64,000 bases of DNA. It comes from Hippopus hippopus. Taxonomy: Eukaryota > Mollusca > Bivalvia > Cardiida > Cardiidae. This document shows, in pieces, positions 1 through 10,545 of the stretch (its first letter is position 1; every line of letters starts with the position of its first letter). The position numbers and the translations under genes are program-made. The notes beneath the pieces were generated by a model, which was not told the origin of the DNA, did no database searches, and saw nothing but the letters and a program-made list of their open reading frames with translations. The DNA lies in NCBI GenBank assembly GCA_946811185.2, contig OX328102.1, forward strand, positions 46,291,619 to 46,355,618. Reading direction: 5' to 3'.

Positions 1-1540
1 TTTTCAAAAGATGAATCCAAGATTTTTTGTAAAAATCATGATTTCGATGATATAGAGGCAGTCTTTCCGGAGTTAGATCAGCCTTTTACAAGTTATGAAG
101 TCCGGAATGCCATCAAATTGCTCAAGCGTGGAAAGGCTGTCGGTAGAGACAGTTTATAAAATGAATATTTTATTGAAAGCATGGTTATTTTATCGGTGCA
201 ATTTTGTGCGATCATTTGACGGTATTTTAAACTTGGAATGTTTTTCCAGACAATGGACAGTGGGTATTGTTACCCCTCTTTTCAATGAGGGCTGTAAACG
301 TTAAAAATTACAGGGGTTTAACGCTAGTCAGTTGTTTCTCTAAACTTTTCACTACTATCCTCAATAAGCGGGTAGAGCCTTTTTGTTAAAACGGTGAAAT
401 AACACGCAAATGTTTTTGGTTTCGCATTTTAAGCCTATCTACAGTAGATGCAGTTTTTGTCCTTTTGTTTAACAAGGTACAAATGAGTAAGGGAAACAGG
501 CTTTTTATAGGTTTTGTTGACCTCTTAAAATGCTTTGACACCATATACAGACTTTGGCATTTGGTTAAAAATGCTTACAGCAGGAATTCGGGATAAACTT
601 TTGAGAAGTATACGTGACATGTATATTTGATATAAGATCTTGCATCAAACCATGTTCTTTTTAATCTGATTTCTTTCATTATGTCGTAGGCTTGAGACAG
701 GAGGAGGTATTGTTGCCTTTGCTGTTTTCCATTTATTTGCAGATCTCAAATTATTTCTCATGAAGGATCCAAATTCCTGTTTAACAATTAATTACAAAAT
801 AAACAATACTTTATTTTATTGCTTTTTGCCATTAATATGGCATTGATTAGGAGGACGCCGACAGAGTTATAGAATCAATTAAATCCTTTACACGAATGTT
901 TTAACCACTGGGGTCTTAAGGTCAGATACATGTAAGACAAAAGTTATCGTATTTGGTATGAGAGGCCGTTTATGTGTACAAGAAAAATGGACATATAATA
1001 AACAAGTTATTGAAGTTGTTGAAAAGTTCAATCATTTTGATGTTGCTTTTAATCAGACTGTCCAAGAACTTTATTTGAAATCAACAACACTGTAATTGGC
1101 AAAGCCCTAAAGCATTGAATTTACTTCTGGATAGGTGTAATCAATTTGATCTTAAAGTATTTTATCAAGTATTTTATGTCAGCAGTTTGATCTCTTTGTC
1201 GGATCGATCCTAGATTATGCCTCTGAAATATGGGGTTATATTTCACACATCTTAGGGCATCAGTTTACCCTTTAAGAATACAGCAAGGCAGATACGACAG
1301 AAATAAAGGACCAAGGGAACAGCGAAATTGCCAGTGTTGTGAAGAATTAGAATTCGAAGATGGGTATCATTTCGTCTGTATTTGTAATCTTTCTAGTGAT
1401 TTTAGAGAAAGATATATAATACGTTACTTATTCAAACACCCTTCAGTCTATAAGTATCATCAACTATTAAATTCCTCTAATAGACAGGGCCTCATTAAAG
1501 TGTGTATTTTTGTCAAAGAGGCTTTAACGTTGTAAAATAT
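1..1540 (+). pseudogene. Decayed non-LTR retrotransposon (LINE L1), reverse transcriptase and C-terminal part
   Basis: Fragments of one LINE polyprotein appear in changing frames and the window starts inside it. Near 80-300 I read NAIKLLKRGKAVGRDS, an RT finger motif, followed after frame changes by text resembling VGIVTPLFNEG and NYRGLTLVSCFSKLFTTILNKR with substitutions. Near 1200-1230 remains the DYASEIWGY word typical of the region after the polymerase. From about 1280 to 1535 one frame is open and carries a C-x2-C-x9-H-x4-C knuckle (CQCC ... HFVCIC), as in LINE L2 at 12.3 kb. Several stops and frameshifts separate the pieces, so it cannot be active. The last ~125 bases also occur inverted at the end of the right arm near 8.1-8.2 kb. 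Confidence 0.8.
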
Positions 1541-2097
1541 TACATTAATACATAGATACATAGAAAGTTCACATTATGAAAATAAATTTTAAGCTGATAG
1601 TTCTTCCGTCATTTTAACACTTGTTGTATACCTATAATTAAAGAATGTTGCCTTTATTTTCTTTCAGCTAATAAATGTACTCGGATGAAAGATTAAAAAA
1701 AATAACATAGATAAAGTCCAAACGTATCGGACTGTGTAAAACTTTGAGTGCGGTCTGATCTTTGTCTACGATGTCCGAAATACTGCAAAGAGGGCATTTG
1801 AGGCGCGTTTAATAGCCAGGGCTTTAAAGAATTTCTTTGTTTTTTGTTTTTACCAGTTTGGTTATTTGGTTATCTTTCTTTCATTATACCCTATTTCTCT
1901 TCATACGCTTTTTTTAGCAGTCTGGTTTCAGGAATGTGGTTATTTTATTATTACTTTATAATCCTTGTTTCTGCTTCGGATTTGTAACTACAGGTACACA
2001 CTTTCTTCCCCAGTTTTGTTATTTCATCTTTATATGTTTATTTGTGTACATGTGACAGCATTAATAGAAAAGCTATATTTTGATATGACAATATTAG

Positions 2098-2239
2098 TTG
2101 TACGGTCAGGTGAAAGGGGACTTGGAAACTTGTTCACGGCTGTGGTGGATCATGTCGCCCCGAGCCGAAGGCGAGGTGGCTACATTATTCGCCACAGCCA
2201 TGAACAAGTTTCCAAGTCCCCTTCCACCTCACCGTACAA
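2098..2239. repeat. Long hairpin, palindrome of unit 1
   Basis: Arms of about 48 bases beginning TTGTACGGTCAGGTGAAAGG and ending CCTCACCGTACAA pair with few mismatches around a loop containing CCCCGAGCCGAAGGCGAGG. Confidence 0.9.
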
Positions 2240-2371
2240 CGAATTTATTATACTGCAAAGTTTTACCATTCCAACGTGTGATAAGCGAAATATTTCTGTT
2301 TTATGGTCTCAAAAACTGAGTACGCTGACGAAATAGAATTTCTCTTCTGAGTGCCCCAATCTAATGAAAAC

Positions 2372-2395
2372 TGACGTCACTTGGAATTGACGTCA
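2372..2395. promoter_or_regulatory. Pair of TGACGTCA palindromes (CRE-like) in unit 1
   Basis: TGACGTCA occurs at 2372-2379 and 2388-2395, start to start 16 bases. The octamer is the textbook CREB/ATF site. The pair is kept with the same spacing in unit 2. Binding is inferred only. Confidence 0.35.
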
Positions 2396-2984
2396 ATGAA
2401 ACCTTGGTAAAACGTGCAGTTTGGTGCATAATCTGGATGATTTCACTGCGATAGACATTCGTCGTATTTTCATTTAAACGTGGATTTAAGCAACTTCAAG
2501 GTAAGAAACTATGAATTTTAATGATTTGTTGGCAAAAGTAAACGACCATCAGTTGCCTCAAACGACCATTAGGTTATCCTTTTAACGTTATGCACAATGT
2601 ATGAGTTTCGACACTTCACAATTTGCTTACCCGACGAAGTATGGCTCATTTTAACCCCCTGTGTATTTGTTTTAGAATGACATCAAACGATAATTCATGA
2701 AAAGTTCTATATTCATTTATTTTCAAAAATAATCCAATCTTTCCGTTTTAATGATAACAATCAAGGGAAACTAGTAATAATATGGTGCAGGCTACTCAGT
2801 ATGTTTCTCTTGTGGGCGGCTCGTATCGTTCGACGCTGCCGTTTTGGATGTTTTGTTGAAAGTGTAGTCATGTGTACGGGGCTCCCGAAAGGGACACTGC
2901 TTTTACGTGGGTTTTGCCATGATATATATGTTCGTGTCATATTATCCAAACAAGAGACATTTCTTTGCAGTATAATTATATTAG

Positions 2985-3126
2985 TTGTACGGTCAGGTGG
3001 CAGGGGACTTGGACATTTGTTCACGGCTGTGGTGAATCATGTCGCCCCGAGCCGAAGGCGAGGTGGCGACATTATTCGTCACAGCCGTGAACAAGTTTCC
3101 AAGTCCCCTGCCACCTGACCGTACAA
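2985..3126. repeat. Long hairpin, palindrome of unit 2
   Basis: Second copy of the palindrome, with better-matched outer arms (TTGTACGGTCAGGTGGCAGG against CCTGCCACCTGACCGTACAA). Confidence 0.9.
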
Positions 3127-3259
3127 CGAATTTATTATACTGCAAAGTTTTACCATTCCAATGTGTGTTAAGCGAATTTTACCTGTTTGTTGGTTTCCAA
3201 AATTGAGTACGCTGACGAAGTAGAAATTCCCTTATGAGTGCCCCCAATTCAATGAAAAC

Positions 3260-3283
3260 TGACGTCACTGGGAACTGACGTCA
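3260..3283. promoter_or_regulatory. Pair of TGACGTCA palindromes (CRE-like) in unit 2
   Basis: TGACGTCA at 3260-3267 and 3276-3283, spacing 16 as in unit 1. Confidence 0.35.
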
Positions 3284-3547
3284 TTGAAACATTGGTAAAA
3301 CGTGCAGTGTGGTGCATAATCTTGATGTTAATCTTGATCGACGCCACCATTTTGGATGTTGTGTTGAAAGTGTAGTCATGTATACGGGGCTCCCGAAAGG
3401 GAAACTGCTTTTACGTTGGTTTTGCCAGTGTACATGATATTATGTTCAGGGCATATTATCCAATCAGATCACGAGACATTTCTTTGCAGTATAATAATGT
3501 ACTATGTATACGTCTGAATAAAAATGTCCGTTTTGTTCTTTTCTGTA

Positions 3548-3735
3548 ACTTGCCCAAATTCGAAGCATTTGCAGAAGACAAAATAAGTGTTAATCAAAAA
3601 TTTGTTTTTGGAAGGCTAGAAACCATTGTGAGAAAAGGAGAAAATAATGGTTACTACTATTTTCTCCTTTTCCCACAACGGTTTCAAAAGCCTCCTTTAT
3701 CACGTTCGTTAAAACTCTGGATTGTGTGCTAAAGG
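3548..3735 (+). mobile_element. MITE-B copy, part of the inverted duplication
   Basis: Contains GCATTTGCAGAAGACAAAAT, a central palindrome GAGAAAAGGAGAAAATAATGG and its complement, and ends GTGTGCTAAAGGGT. The inverted counterpart is at 7310-7495. Confidence 0.75.
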
Positions 3736-3864
3736 GTGAACTTCACCATGAAACGAACACAACAGCAATCACGCACGCGTGATTCTTGATAAAGGAGAAT
3801 GTTTACAAAGATTTCATCTGCATTGCATCGAGTGCAATCCTAACACTTGAAAAAAAAGTCCAGA

Positions 3865-4062
3865 GTTTTTACGCCCATGCAGACTGAGAAACCTTTTGAA
3901 AATATCACGGTAAAATTAGCAAATTACCAACATTTTCTCTTTTTCCTACAATGGTTTCCATCACTTGAAAAAGAAATGTCACGATTAAATCCATACTAAA
4001 TTTGTTGTCTGCAAATGCTTTCAATATGGGCTAGTCTGAAATTTTGTTGTCGGGTAAAGATT
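3865..4062 (-). mobile_element. MITE-B copy, opposite orientation
   Basis: Runs from TTTTTACGCCCATGCAGAC through a degraded central palindrome to GCAAATGCTTTCAATATGGG and TTTGTTGTCGGGTAAAG. Inverted counterpart at 6965-7165. Confidence 0.7.
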
Positions 4063-4247
4063 TAATTGAAATTACAAAGCTCACCAGACAATAGACTAGC
4101 TTACGCAACCTTTTATCTCTTTTCCCAAAGAAATAAATTTGCAGTTGATGCCTTTGAAAACATGGAAGGAAAATGGGGTTGGTTGTCAAGAAGAACGTTT
4201 TAAAACTTTCAACGCCATAGGCGAGAACAGAGGCTTTTGCTGACGAC

Positions 4248-4310
4248 ATAGATCAAGATCAGACTGCAAAGAACGTGCAGTCTGATCTTGGATCTATACC
4301 GTCCGCTTGT
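4248..4310. repeat. Hairpin-C copy
   Basis: AGATCAAGATCAGACTGCA pairs with TGCAGTCTGATCTTGGATCT around a short loop, followed by ACCGTCCGC. Confidence 0.85.
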
Positions 4311-4312
4311 GT

Positions 4313-5097
4313 TGTCAAGCCTTTGAGATAAACTAGAAGATTGCCCAGGGACAACATGTCGAGCCCGATGTGTGACCTTGAACTTTGGTCTACCTGAACA
4401 ATTGTTTCAAACGGCACTTCTACTCATAAACAATTGAGCCAAACTGTTTGGAAATCCATCCACAAATGTAGATGTTCTGGGGTACCTTTCTATAAACTGC
4501 GTACGCTCGAAATTTGCATACGCAACTTTTGTAATCAAGCATTAAGTCTGAAGACAAGTTTCACTGTACTGCATAACTTTACGATATGAGTAAGTATTTG
4601 CATAACTCTACGCTACTTGATATCATTGGGTAAAGCAGGTACCGTACTTGTGTATATTCAATCCTAAAAAAATGCGTAAATCTACGCAGTTTAGTGAAAG
4701 ATACCCCTGGTCCGGACAAATAAATCCGGACGGATGGACGCACGCACACCGGAACGACATTGTGACAACTATGTATCGCTCACAGCAAGCGGGCACGACA
4801 AAAAAAAAAAGTTCTGAGTTTCAGTGGACTGTATTTTTAGCCGTCGAAAGAGATCGAGTTTATACATTTGGATTTATCCTAATTGCAAGTGTTTGCAGAT
4901 GTAAAATTAAATGTAGCTTAAATGATGGAATTTGTCAGTGTGTGAATGGAATACATTTTGAAAAAAAAAAGAACAAAAAAATGATGGTTACCAAAATGTT
5001 TTAGTCCCGTTCTTCATAAGGATCCTTAAAAAGCGGAATTGTGTGGTAAAGGGTTTTAAAAACGCAAATGTGTTAGGTTTTATTTGTTAGTTCGTAA
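4313..5097. other. No gene seen
   Basis: AT-rich sequence with A runs. Open frames here have no recognisable domain and biased low-complexity residues. I see no repeat boundary except the deletion breakpoint seen by comparison with the right arm. Confidence 0.6.
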
Positions 5098-5197
5098 TAT
5101 GAGCCAGGCTCTGTAAAAAGGGGCCTAATGCATCTGCAAAAAATATCGACCCATGCCAGTCTGCGCAATCCACGCAGGCTGACATAGGTCGACACTT

Positions 5198-5228
<31 letters not shown>

Positions 5229-5412
5229 GCGTGCGTGCGTGTGTGTGTGAGTGTGTGTGTTTATTTATTTATTTGTTTTCTGCAAGTCTAAGAACTTTTC
5301 TACCTCGTGATTTAGTTGGTTGTTCGACAAAGTGGATTTTGTGATGACTTGCTTGATGTAATGCATCACGGAGATGCGTTAAGCCCCCTTTCACCAGAGC
5401 TTGGCTCATATA
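5098..5412 (-). mobile_element. MITE-A, full copy with a GT microsatellite inside
   Basis: Starts ATGAGCCAGGCTCTG and ends CCAGAGCTTGGCTCAT, an imperfect terminal inverted repeat. The GCCAGTCTGCGC / GCAGGCTGAC hairpin is near 5153-5185, and the GTGATGCATTA-type block sits near the other end. Confidence 0.8.
5199..5262. repeat. (GT)n microsatellite, followed by (TTTA)n
   Basis: Mostly GT dinucleotides with a few GC and GA interruptions, inside MITE-A. Confidence 0.95.
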
Positions 5413-5609
5413 CGTTTCCATGTATTAATTTCATGATCATGACTGTAAGTGTATCCTGTTTCTAGGTGTATAGATCATTTTTCAAACAGCACTGTAAATA
5501 AATTGTGAAATCAAAGCAAAGCAATACTATTCTAAGTGCCTATACAATATACAGGCACTTACAATAGAAATGCCTTCACCAATCGAAACAATCGTTCCAC
5601 ATCAAGTTA

Positions 5610-5885
5610 CCAAGTCTCATCGCTGAGGCCGTTTAATCGGTTTTTAATGTAACGTGCGGATCTTGAAACCAGAGGATCATTGATTCGAATCCCCAACTCG
5701 GCAAATTTTCTTACGAGGATAGTAGATGATAGTATTCTGCTCTCACCGCTAATAAATATTCCGACTATGGTTATTTCGGAAAGCAGCCAGTGGTCTGGGA
5801 AGAATGTTGAGCAAATTACCTTAAGAAGAAATATCACTAAAGCAGGGATTGCTGCACTGGCTGCCGCGATATACCTGAAATAATC
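5610..5885 (+). mobile_element. tRNA-headed SINE, 3' end degraded
   Basis: The left part holds a pol III B-box-like GATTCGAATCC near 5683-5693, then CCAACTCGGCAAATTTTC, TCTCACCGCT and a GCAGCCAGTGG / GCACTGGCTGCC tail. The same order occurs at 36800-37080 (+) and 58165-58390 (-). The left 100 bases are part of the inverted duplication; the rest lies in its centre. Confidence 0.6.
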
Positions 5886-6089
5886 TGAAAATTGCTTTTC
5901 AAACACAAAATAAACAAGTAAACAAAACATAGTGTCATCCAAAAAAGTGTTCTTAAAAAGTACTTAGAGAACCAAATAAGAGAAATTCTTAAGTTTCAAT
6001 CAGTTATAGAAAAAAAAACATGCAAAGATATTCCAATTTCTGGTGATAATTTGCGGTATACGATAGTGGAGACCTATGATAAACCTATT

Positions 6090-6420
6090 TATCTTAGGCC
6101 TGCACTACATAAAAACCAAATTATCTTAGTATTATCAGTTACACCAATTATTTTAGGTCTGCACTATCATATATACCGAATTATCGTAGGTCTGAATTAT
6201 CATATACACCAAATTATCTTAGGTCTGCATTATCATACACACCACATAATCTTAGGTCTGCACTATCATATACATCAAATTATCGTAGCTCTGAATTATC
6301 ATATACACCAAATTATCTTAGGTCTGCATTATCATACACATCACATAATCTTAGGTTTGCATTGTCATATACATCAAATTATCTTAGGTCTGCAATATCA
6401 TATACACCAAGTTATCTAAG
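6090..6420 (+). repeat. 33-bp tandem repeat with a 99-bp higher order, at the centre of the inverted duplication
   Basis: The unit is about TTATCTTAGGTCTGCAYTAT plus CATATACACCAAA. Variants alternate so that three units form a 99-bp repeat: an IIVGLNYHIHQ-type unit, then IILGLHYHTHH, then IILGLHYHIHQ in translation. The frame stays open for 122 codons only because the period is a multiple of three. No domain is recognised. Confidence 0.85.
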
Positions 6421-6964
6421 GTTCTCGTAAGGAAATTTGCCGAGTTGGGGATTCGAATTAGTGACCCTCTGGTTTCAAGCTCCGCACCTTACATTAACGA
6501 CTGACTGAAGGCCTCGGCGATAGGACTAGGCAAGTGGATCTAACACGATTATTTCGATAGGTGAGTGCAATACTATTCTAGGTGCCTGTACGTTGTATGG
6601 GCACTTAGAATACTATTGCACTCACCCATTGATTTATACGCCTCGAAATAGGATACACTCGCAGTCATGATCATGAAATTGATAATGTATACAAACATAT
6701 ATGAGTAATGCTCTGGCAAAAACAAATGCATTTCCGTGATGCATTATATCAAGCGTTCTGTGCAGTCTGATCTTGATCTGTGCTGTCCGCAAAAGTCCCT
6801 GTTTTCGCCGATGGCATTGAAAGTATTAAATCGTTTTTCATGACGGCCAACCCCATTTTACGTCTATGTTTTGAAAGGCATCAACAGCAAATTTATTTCT
6901 TTGGGAAAGACATAAAAGGTTGCGTATACTAGTCTATTATCTGGGGAGCTTTGTAATTTCAATT

Positions 6965-7165
6965 AAAAATCTTTACCCGACAACAAAATATTAGACTAGC
7001 CTATATTGAAAGCATTTGCAGATGACTAACTTAGTTTGGATTAAACTATGACATTTCTTTTTCAAGTGGTGGAAACCATCGTACGAAAAGGAGGAAATGT
7101 TGGTAACAAACATTTTCTCCTTTTCTCACGATGTTTTAAAAAGGTTTCTCAGTCTGCATGGGCGT
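6965..7165 (+). mobile_element. MITE-B copy in the right arm
   Basis: Contains ACCCGACAACAAAAT, GAAAGCATTTGCAGATGAC and the palindrome TGTTGGTAACAAACA with flanking A/G-rich and T/C-rich arms. Confidence 0.7.
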
Positions 7166-7309
7166 AAAAACTCAGGACTTTTTTTGTCAAGTGTTAGGAT
7201 TGCATTCGATGCAATGCAAATGAAATCTCTGCACAAATTCTCCTTTATCAAGAATCACGCTCGCGTGATTGCTGTTGTGCTCGTTTCATGGTGAAGTTTA
7301 CCCTTTAGC

Positions 7310-7495
7310 ACACAATCCAGAGTTTTGACGAAGCTAATGGAGGAGGCTTTTCAAAGAAAATACTGGTAACCAGTATTTATTTTCTCCTTTTCTCACAATA
7401 GTTTCTAGCTTTCCAAAAACATATTTTCATTTTTGATTAACACTTATTTTGTCGTCTGCAAATGCTTCGAATCTGGGCAAGTTACAGAAAAGGAC
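7310..7495 (-). mobile_element. MITE-B copy in the right arm, opposite orientation
   Basis: Starts TAGCACACAATCCAGAGTTT, has ACTGGTAACCAGT at the centre and ends TGTCGTCTGCAAATGCTTCG. Confidence 0.75.
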
Positions 7496-8214
7496 AGAAC
7501 ATACATTTTTATTCAGACGTATTGTCATGTCAAAATATAGCTTTTCTATTAATGCTGTCACATGTGTATATACATATATAGATGAAGTAACATAACTGGA
7601 GAAGAAGGTGTGTACCTGTAGCTACTAATCAGAAGCAGAAACAAAAATGAATATAAAGAAATAATACGACAACCTTATTTCTGAGACCAGACAGCGAGGG
7701 AAAAAAAATGTATGAAGAGAAATAGGATATAATGAAAGAAAGGTGACCAAATAGTCAAACAGCGGTAAAAAAACAAAATACAAGGAAATTCTTTAATGCC
7801 CTGGCTATTAAACGCACCTCCAATGCCCATCTTGCAGTATTTCAGATATCGTAAACAAAGATCATACCGCACTCAAAGTTCTACACAATCCGATAAGTAG
7901 GGACCATAGCGGTGTGTTTTTTTTTTAATATTTCATCCGAGTACATTTATTAGCTGAAAGAAAATTAAGGCAACGTTCTTTAATCATAGGTATATAGCAA
8001 GTGTTAAAAAGACGGAAGAACTATCAGCTTAAAATTTATTTAGATAATGTGGACTTTCTAAGTATCTCTTTGTATTTATTTACTATTCTACAACGTTAAA
8101 GCCTCTTTGACAAAAATACACACTTTAATGAGGCCCTGTCTATTAGAGGAATTTAACAGTTGATGATACTTATAGATTGAAGGGTGTTTGAAATAGTAAC
8201 TTTTATATACAGTG

Positions 8215-8408
8215 TCATTACGGATCGCCGAAATCCATTTTGTGTACAACCGAATAAATCCTGAGACAGACTAGTCCTTGGACATGCAGAAAATTAACCA
8301 ATAGCAAAAAGGTTCTACCCAGATCAGCCTGGGCGGACTTCACAGGCTGATATGAGCCGATTCTTTGCGTAGAAGCAGTAAAGCACTTTTCGTAGAACAT
8401 GGCTTATA
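8215..8408 (+). mobile_element. MITE-A, 5'-truncated copy
   Basis: Has the GACATGCAGAAAATTAACC block, the GATCAGCCTGGGC / CACAGGCTGAT hairpin and the AGAACATGGCTTAT end. It begins where the inverted duplication ends. Confidence 0.75.
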
Positions 8409-8409
8409 T

Positions 8410-9360
8410 ATAACAGACACTACCGTGACACTTGTAAACATACAGGTATGGGTTATTCCGTAACGCTAGAAAATGATATTAAATTACTTATTAAGCGACT
8501 GTAGCTACCAAATGTATATATTGCCGGTGTTAAAATGGACTTAGATTTAAAGCATTCCATTTAAAAGTATAAAAAATATTGTGAAGATGATAGTCTGTTA
8601 TTGTACGGTCGGTTCAAGTTTTAGTCGCTGGTAGAGAAATTAATTTCAAAACTAGGTTAAAAGTTGCCAGGTCGCTCTATCTCTTGCTTACTTTTTACCT
8701 GATTTTAAAACTAGTCTGCCAGTGACTAACATTTGGCCCGAGCACACAATAGCAGATTGTTATCTTCACAATATTTCCATACTTTTAAATGCATGTGTTA
8801 AATTTGAGTGCATTTTAACACATGTATTTTGTCGCTGCTATTCGCCCTTTAAGTTATAGAAAAAGAATGTCCCCTATCATATCCATTTGCTGTTGTGTCA
8901 AAAGAACCTCGGCCAAAAGATTAGCGGTAGCAACGCTTATAATTATTTTATTGCTTGCAAAGATATATCCGAAAATAGGCCTGCAGACGCTTGCATGTTG
9001 GTGAAATAAATATATCCGCAAAAGAAAGCGGCGAATAAACATGTTCACATTTTGAACCAGTTTCAAATTACCATCTTATATTCATTAATTTGAATATATT
9101 TATTCTAAGACGCAGGTCAAAAGCCGCCGAAAAAAGCTTGGTAAACAATTTTAACAGTCCTAGATAAACTTATGCGCGATTTGTCCATAAAACATTTGTA
9201 AAACCTGATGGATGAGTCGTCGGCCCCTTAGCGGATACGTATCGATGATTCGACAAAGACTAAACGGCAATGTACCATTCAGAGAATCTACGACAGGCTT
9301 CAAGTTTCAAGCAGGATAACTGGGTCGATACTTTTCCCACGGATACTCCAAGGCACAGAT
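8410..9360. other. No gene or clear repeat seen
   Basis: Short frames on both strands lack recognisable motifs. I see no splice-bounded exon. Confidence 0.5.
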
Positions 9361-9362
9361 CA

Positions 9363-9547
9363 TTAACTCTTTACCACACAGTGCCGAGTTTTAACGACCC
9401 TGAAAGAGAAGGCTTTTGAAAACATTGTGGAAAATGTGGAAAATAGAGCAATGCTGGTAACCAGCATTCTCTACTTTTCCCACATTGTTTTCTATCTTTC
9501 CAAAGAGAGAAATAATCATTTAATCAGTCGTCTGCAATTTATTTTAA
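9363..9547 (-). mobile_element. MITE-B copy
   Basis: Starts TTAACTCTTTACCACACAGT, has the central GCTGGTAACCAGC and ends with the GTCGTCTGCAA block. Confidence 0.85.
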
Positions 9548-10545
9548 TTTAGTTAAGTCAAATCTGAGAAAAACCTTGTGTACGCTCTAGAGGCCACATT
9601 TTCAGTCCAATACTCTTGAAAGTTGGTCAGAATGTTTGTTTGATAATATCTTGGACGAGTTTGCAAATTGGTCATGTTTGGTCAAAATCAAGGTCACTAG
9701 GTCAAATCTTAGAAAAACCTTTTGTACGCTCTAGAAGCCATGTTTTTAGTCCAAAACTCTTGAAAGTTGGTCAGAGTGTTTGTCTTGATAATGTCTTGGG
9801 TGAGTTTGAAAGTGGGTCATGTAGGGTCAATAACTAGGTCACTAGATCAAATCTTAGAAAAACTGTGTACGCTCTAGAAGCCACAATATCAGTTCGATAC
9901 TCATGAAACTTGCTCAGAATGTTTGTCTTGATAGTATCTCAGACTTGTTTGAAAATGGGTCCGGTCAGGTCTAAAAAAGCTAGTTTACTAGGTCAAATCT
10001 TACATAAATCTTGTGTGCCCTCCAGAGGCCACATTTTCGGTCAAAAACTGAAAGTTTGTCAAAATACTTATCTTAATTTTATCTGAGAGGACTTTGAAAA
10101 TGGGTCCTGTTGGTTCAAAAACTAGGTCACTGGGACTAATCTTTGAAAAAGCTTGTGTACGCTCTAGAAGCCACATTTTCAGTCAAACACTCATGAAACT
10201 TGGTCAGAATGTTTGTCTTGACAACATCTTGGATAAGTTTGAAAATGTGCATATCAGGTCGATAACTAGGTCACCAGGACAAATCTTAGAAAAACCTTGT
10301 GTATACAATTCAAGTTCAATACTCATCAAACTTGGTCAGAATGTTTGTCTTAATGACATCTTGGATGAGTCTAGAAAAAACTTGTGTACAAGCTAGAGGC
10401 CAAATCTTTAGTCCAATAATAATGAAAGCTTGTTAGAATTTCTGTCATTATATCTCCAAAAAGATTAAAAATGGGACATGTTTGGTCAAAAGGCTCAGGT
10501 GAGCGACTTCAGGGCCATCATGGCCCTCTTGTTCAAATAAAACTT
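9548..10545 (+). repeat. ~144-bp tandem repeat array with a hairpin end
   Basis: About 6.5 units. The landmark GTACGCTCTAGA or its variants recurs near 9581, 9725, 9867, 10014 and 10158, then in degraded units. Each unit holds GGTCACTAGGTCAAATCTTA and GTCAGAATGTTTGTCTTGA. The array ends in GGTGAGCGACTTC and the palindrome AGGGCCATCATGGCCCT (about 10512-10528). Array plus hairpin resembles non-autonomous rolling-circle (Helentron-like) elements of bivalves. That class is inference. Confidence 0.8.

Larger units (their letters stand above)
2093..3508 (+). mobile_element. Insertion made of two tandem copies of a palindrome-headed element
   Basis: This block is absent from the right arm, where the flanks join directly (GACAAT next to ACGTCTGAATAAAAATG). 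Unit 1 is about 2093-2979 and unit 2 about 2980-3508. Each unit starts with a ~142-bp palindrome beginning TTGTACGGTCAGGTG, then ATTTATTATACTGCAAAG, a paired TGACGTCA, and GGGGCTCCCGAAAGGGA, ending in TTTCTTTGCAGTATAAT. Unit 2 lacks roughly 2445-2820 of unit 1. No protein is evident. Related end sequence occurs at 29.52-29.61, 45.85-45.96 and 57.95-58.03 kb. Confidence 0.7.
1412..5720 (+). repeat. Left arm of a large imperfect inverted duplication
   Basis: Reading + strand from about 1412 matches the complement of 8205 downward, through the LINE tail, the 1.7-2.09 kb stretch, 3509-4281 and 5352-5720. The partner is 6421-8205. This arm has two blocks missing from the partner: 2093-3508 (a palindromic element) and about 4282-5351. 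The second looks like a deletion in the right arm, because MITE-A (5098-5412) is whole here and only its end survives there. Confidence 0.85.
6421..8205 (-). repeat. Right arm of the large inverted duplication
   Basis: Complement of 1412-5720 minus two blocks. Good landmarks are the two MITE-B copies, GTGTGTACCTGTAGCTAC near 7610 against CTACAGGTACACAC near 1990, and AATGAGGCCCTGTCTATTAG near 8130 against the LINE tail near 1480. Similarity stops at about 8205. Confidence 0.85.

Noticed and set aside
4648..5004. 118-codon + strand frame
   Set aside because: Low-complexity Lys-rich end, no domain, and partly within the block deleted from the right arm.
9616..10396. Two open frames of 73 and 100 codons
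   Set aside because: Both are read-throughs of the 144-bp tandem repeat.
9548..10545. CRISPR-like array
   Set aside because: Units of 144 bp are repeated throughout with no unique spacers, and the DNA is eukaryotic.
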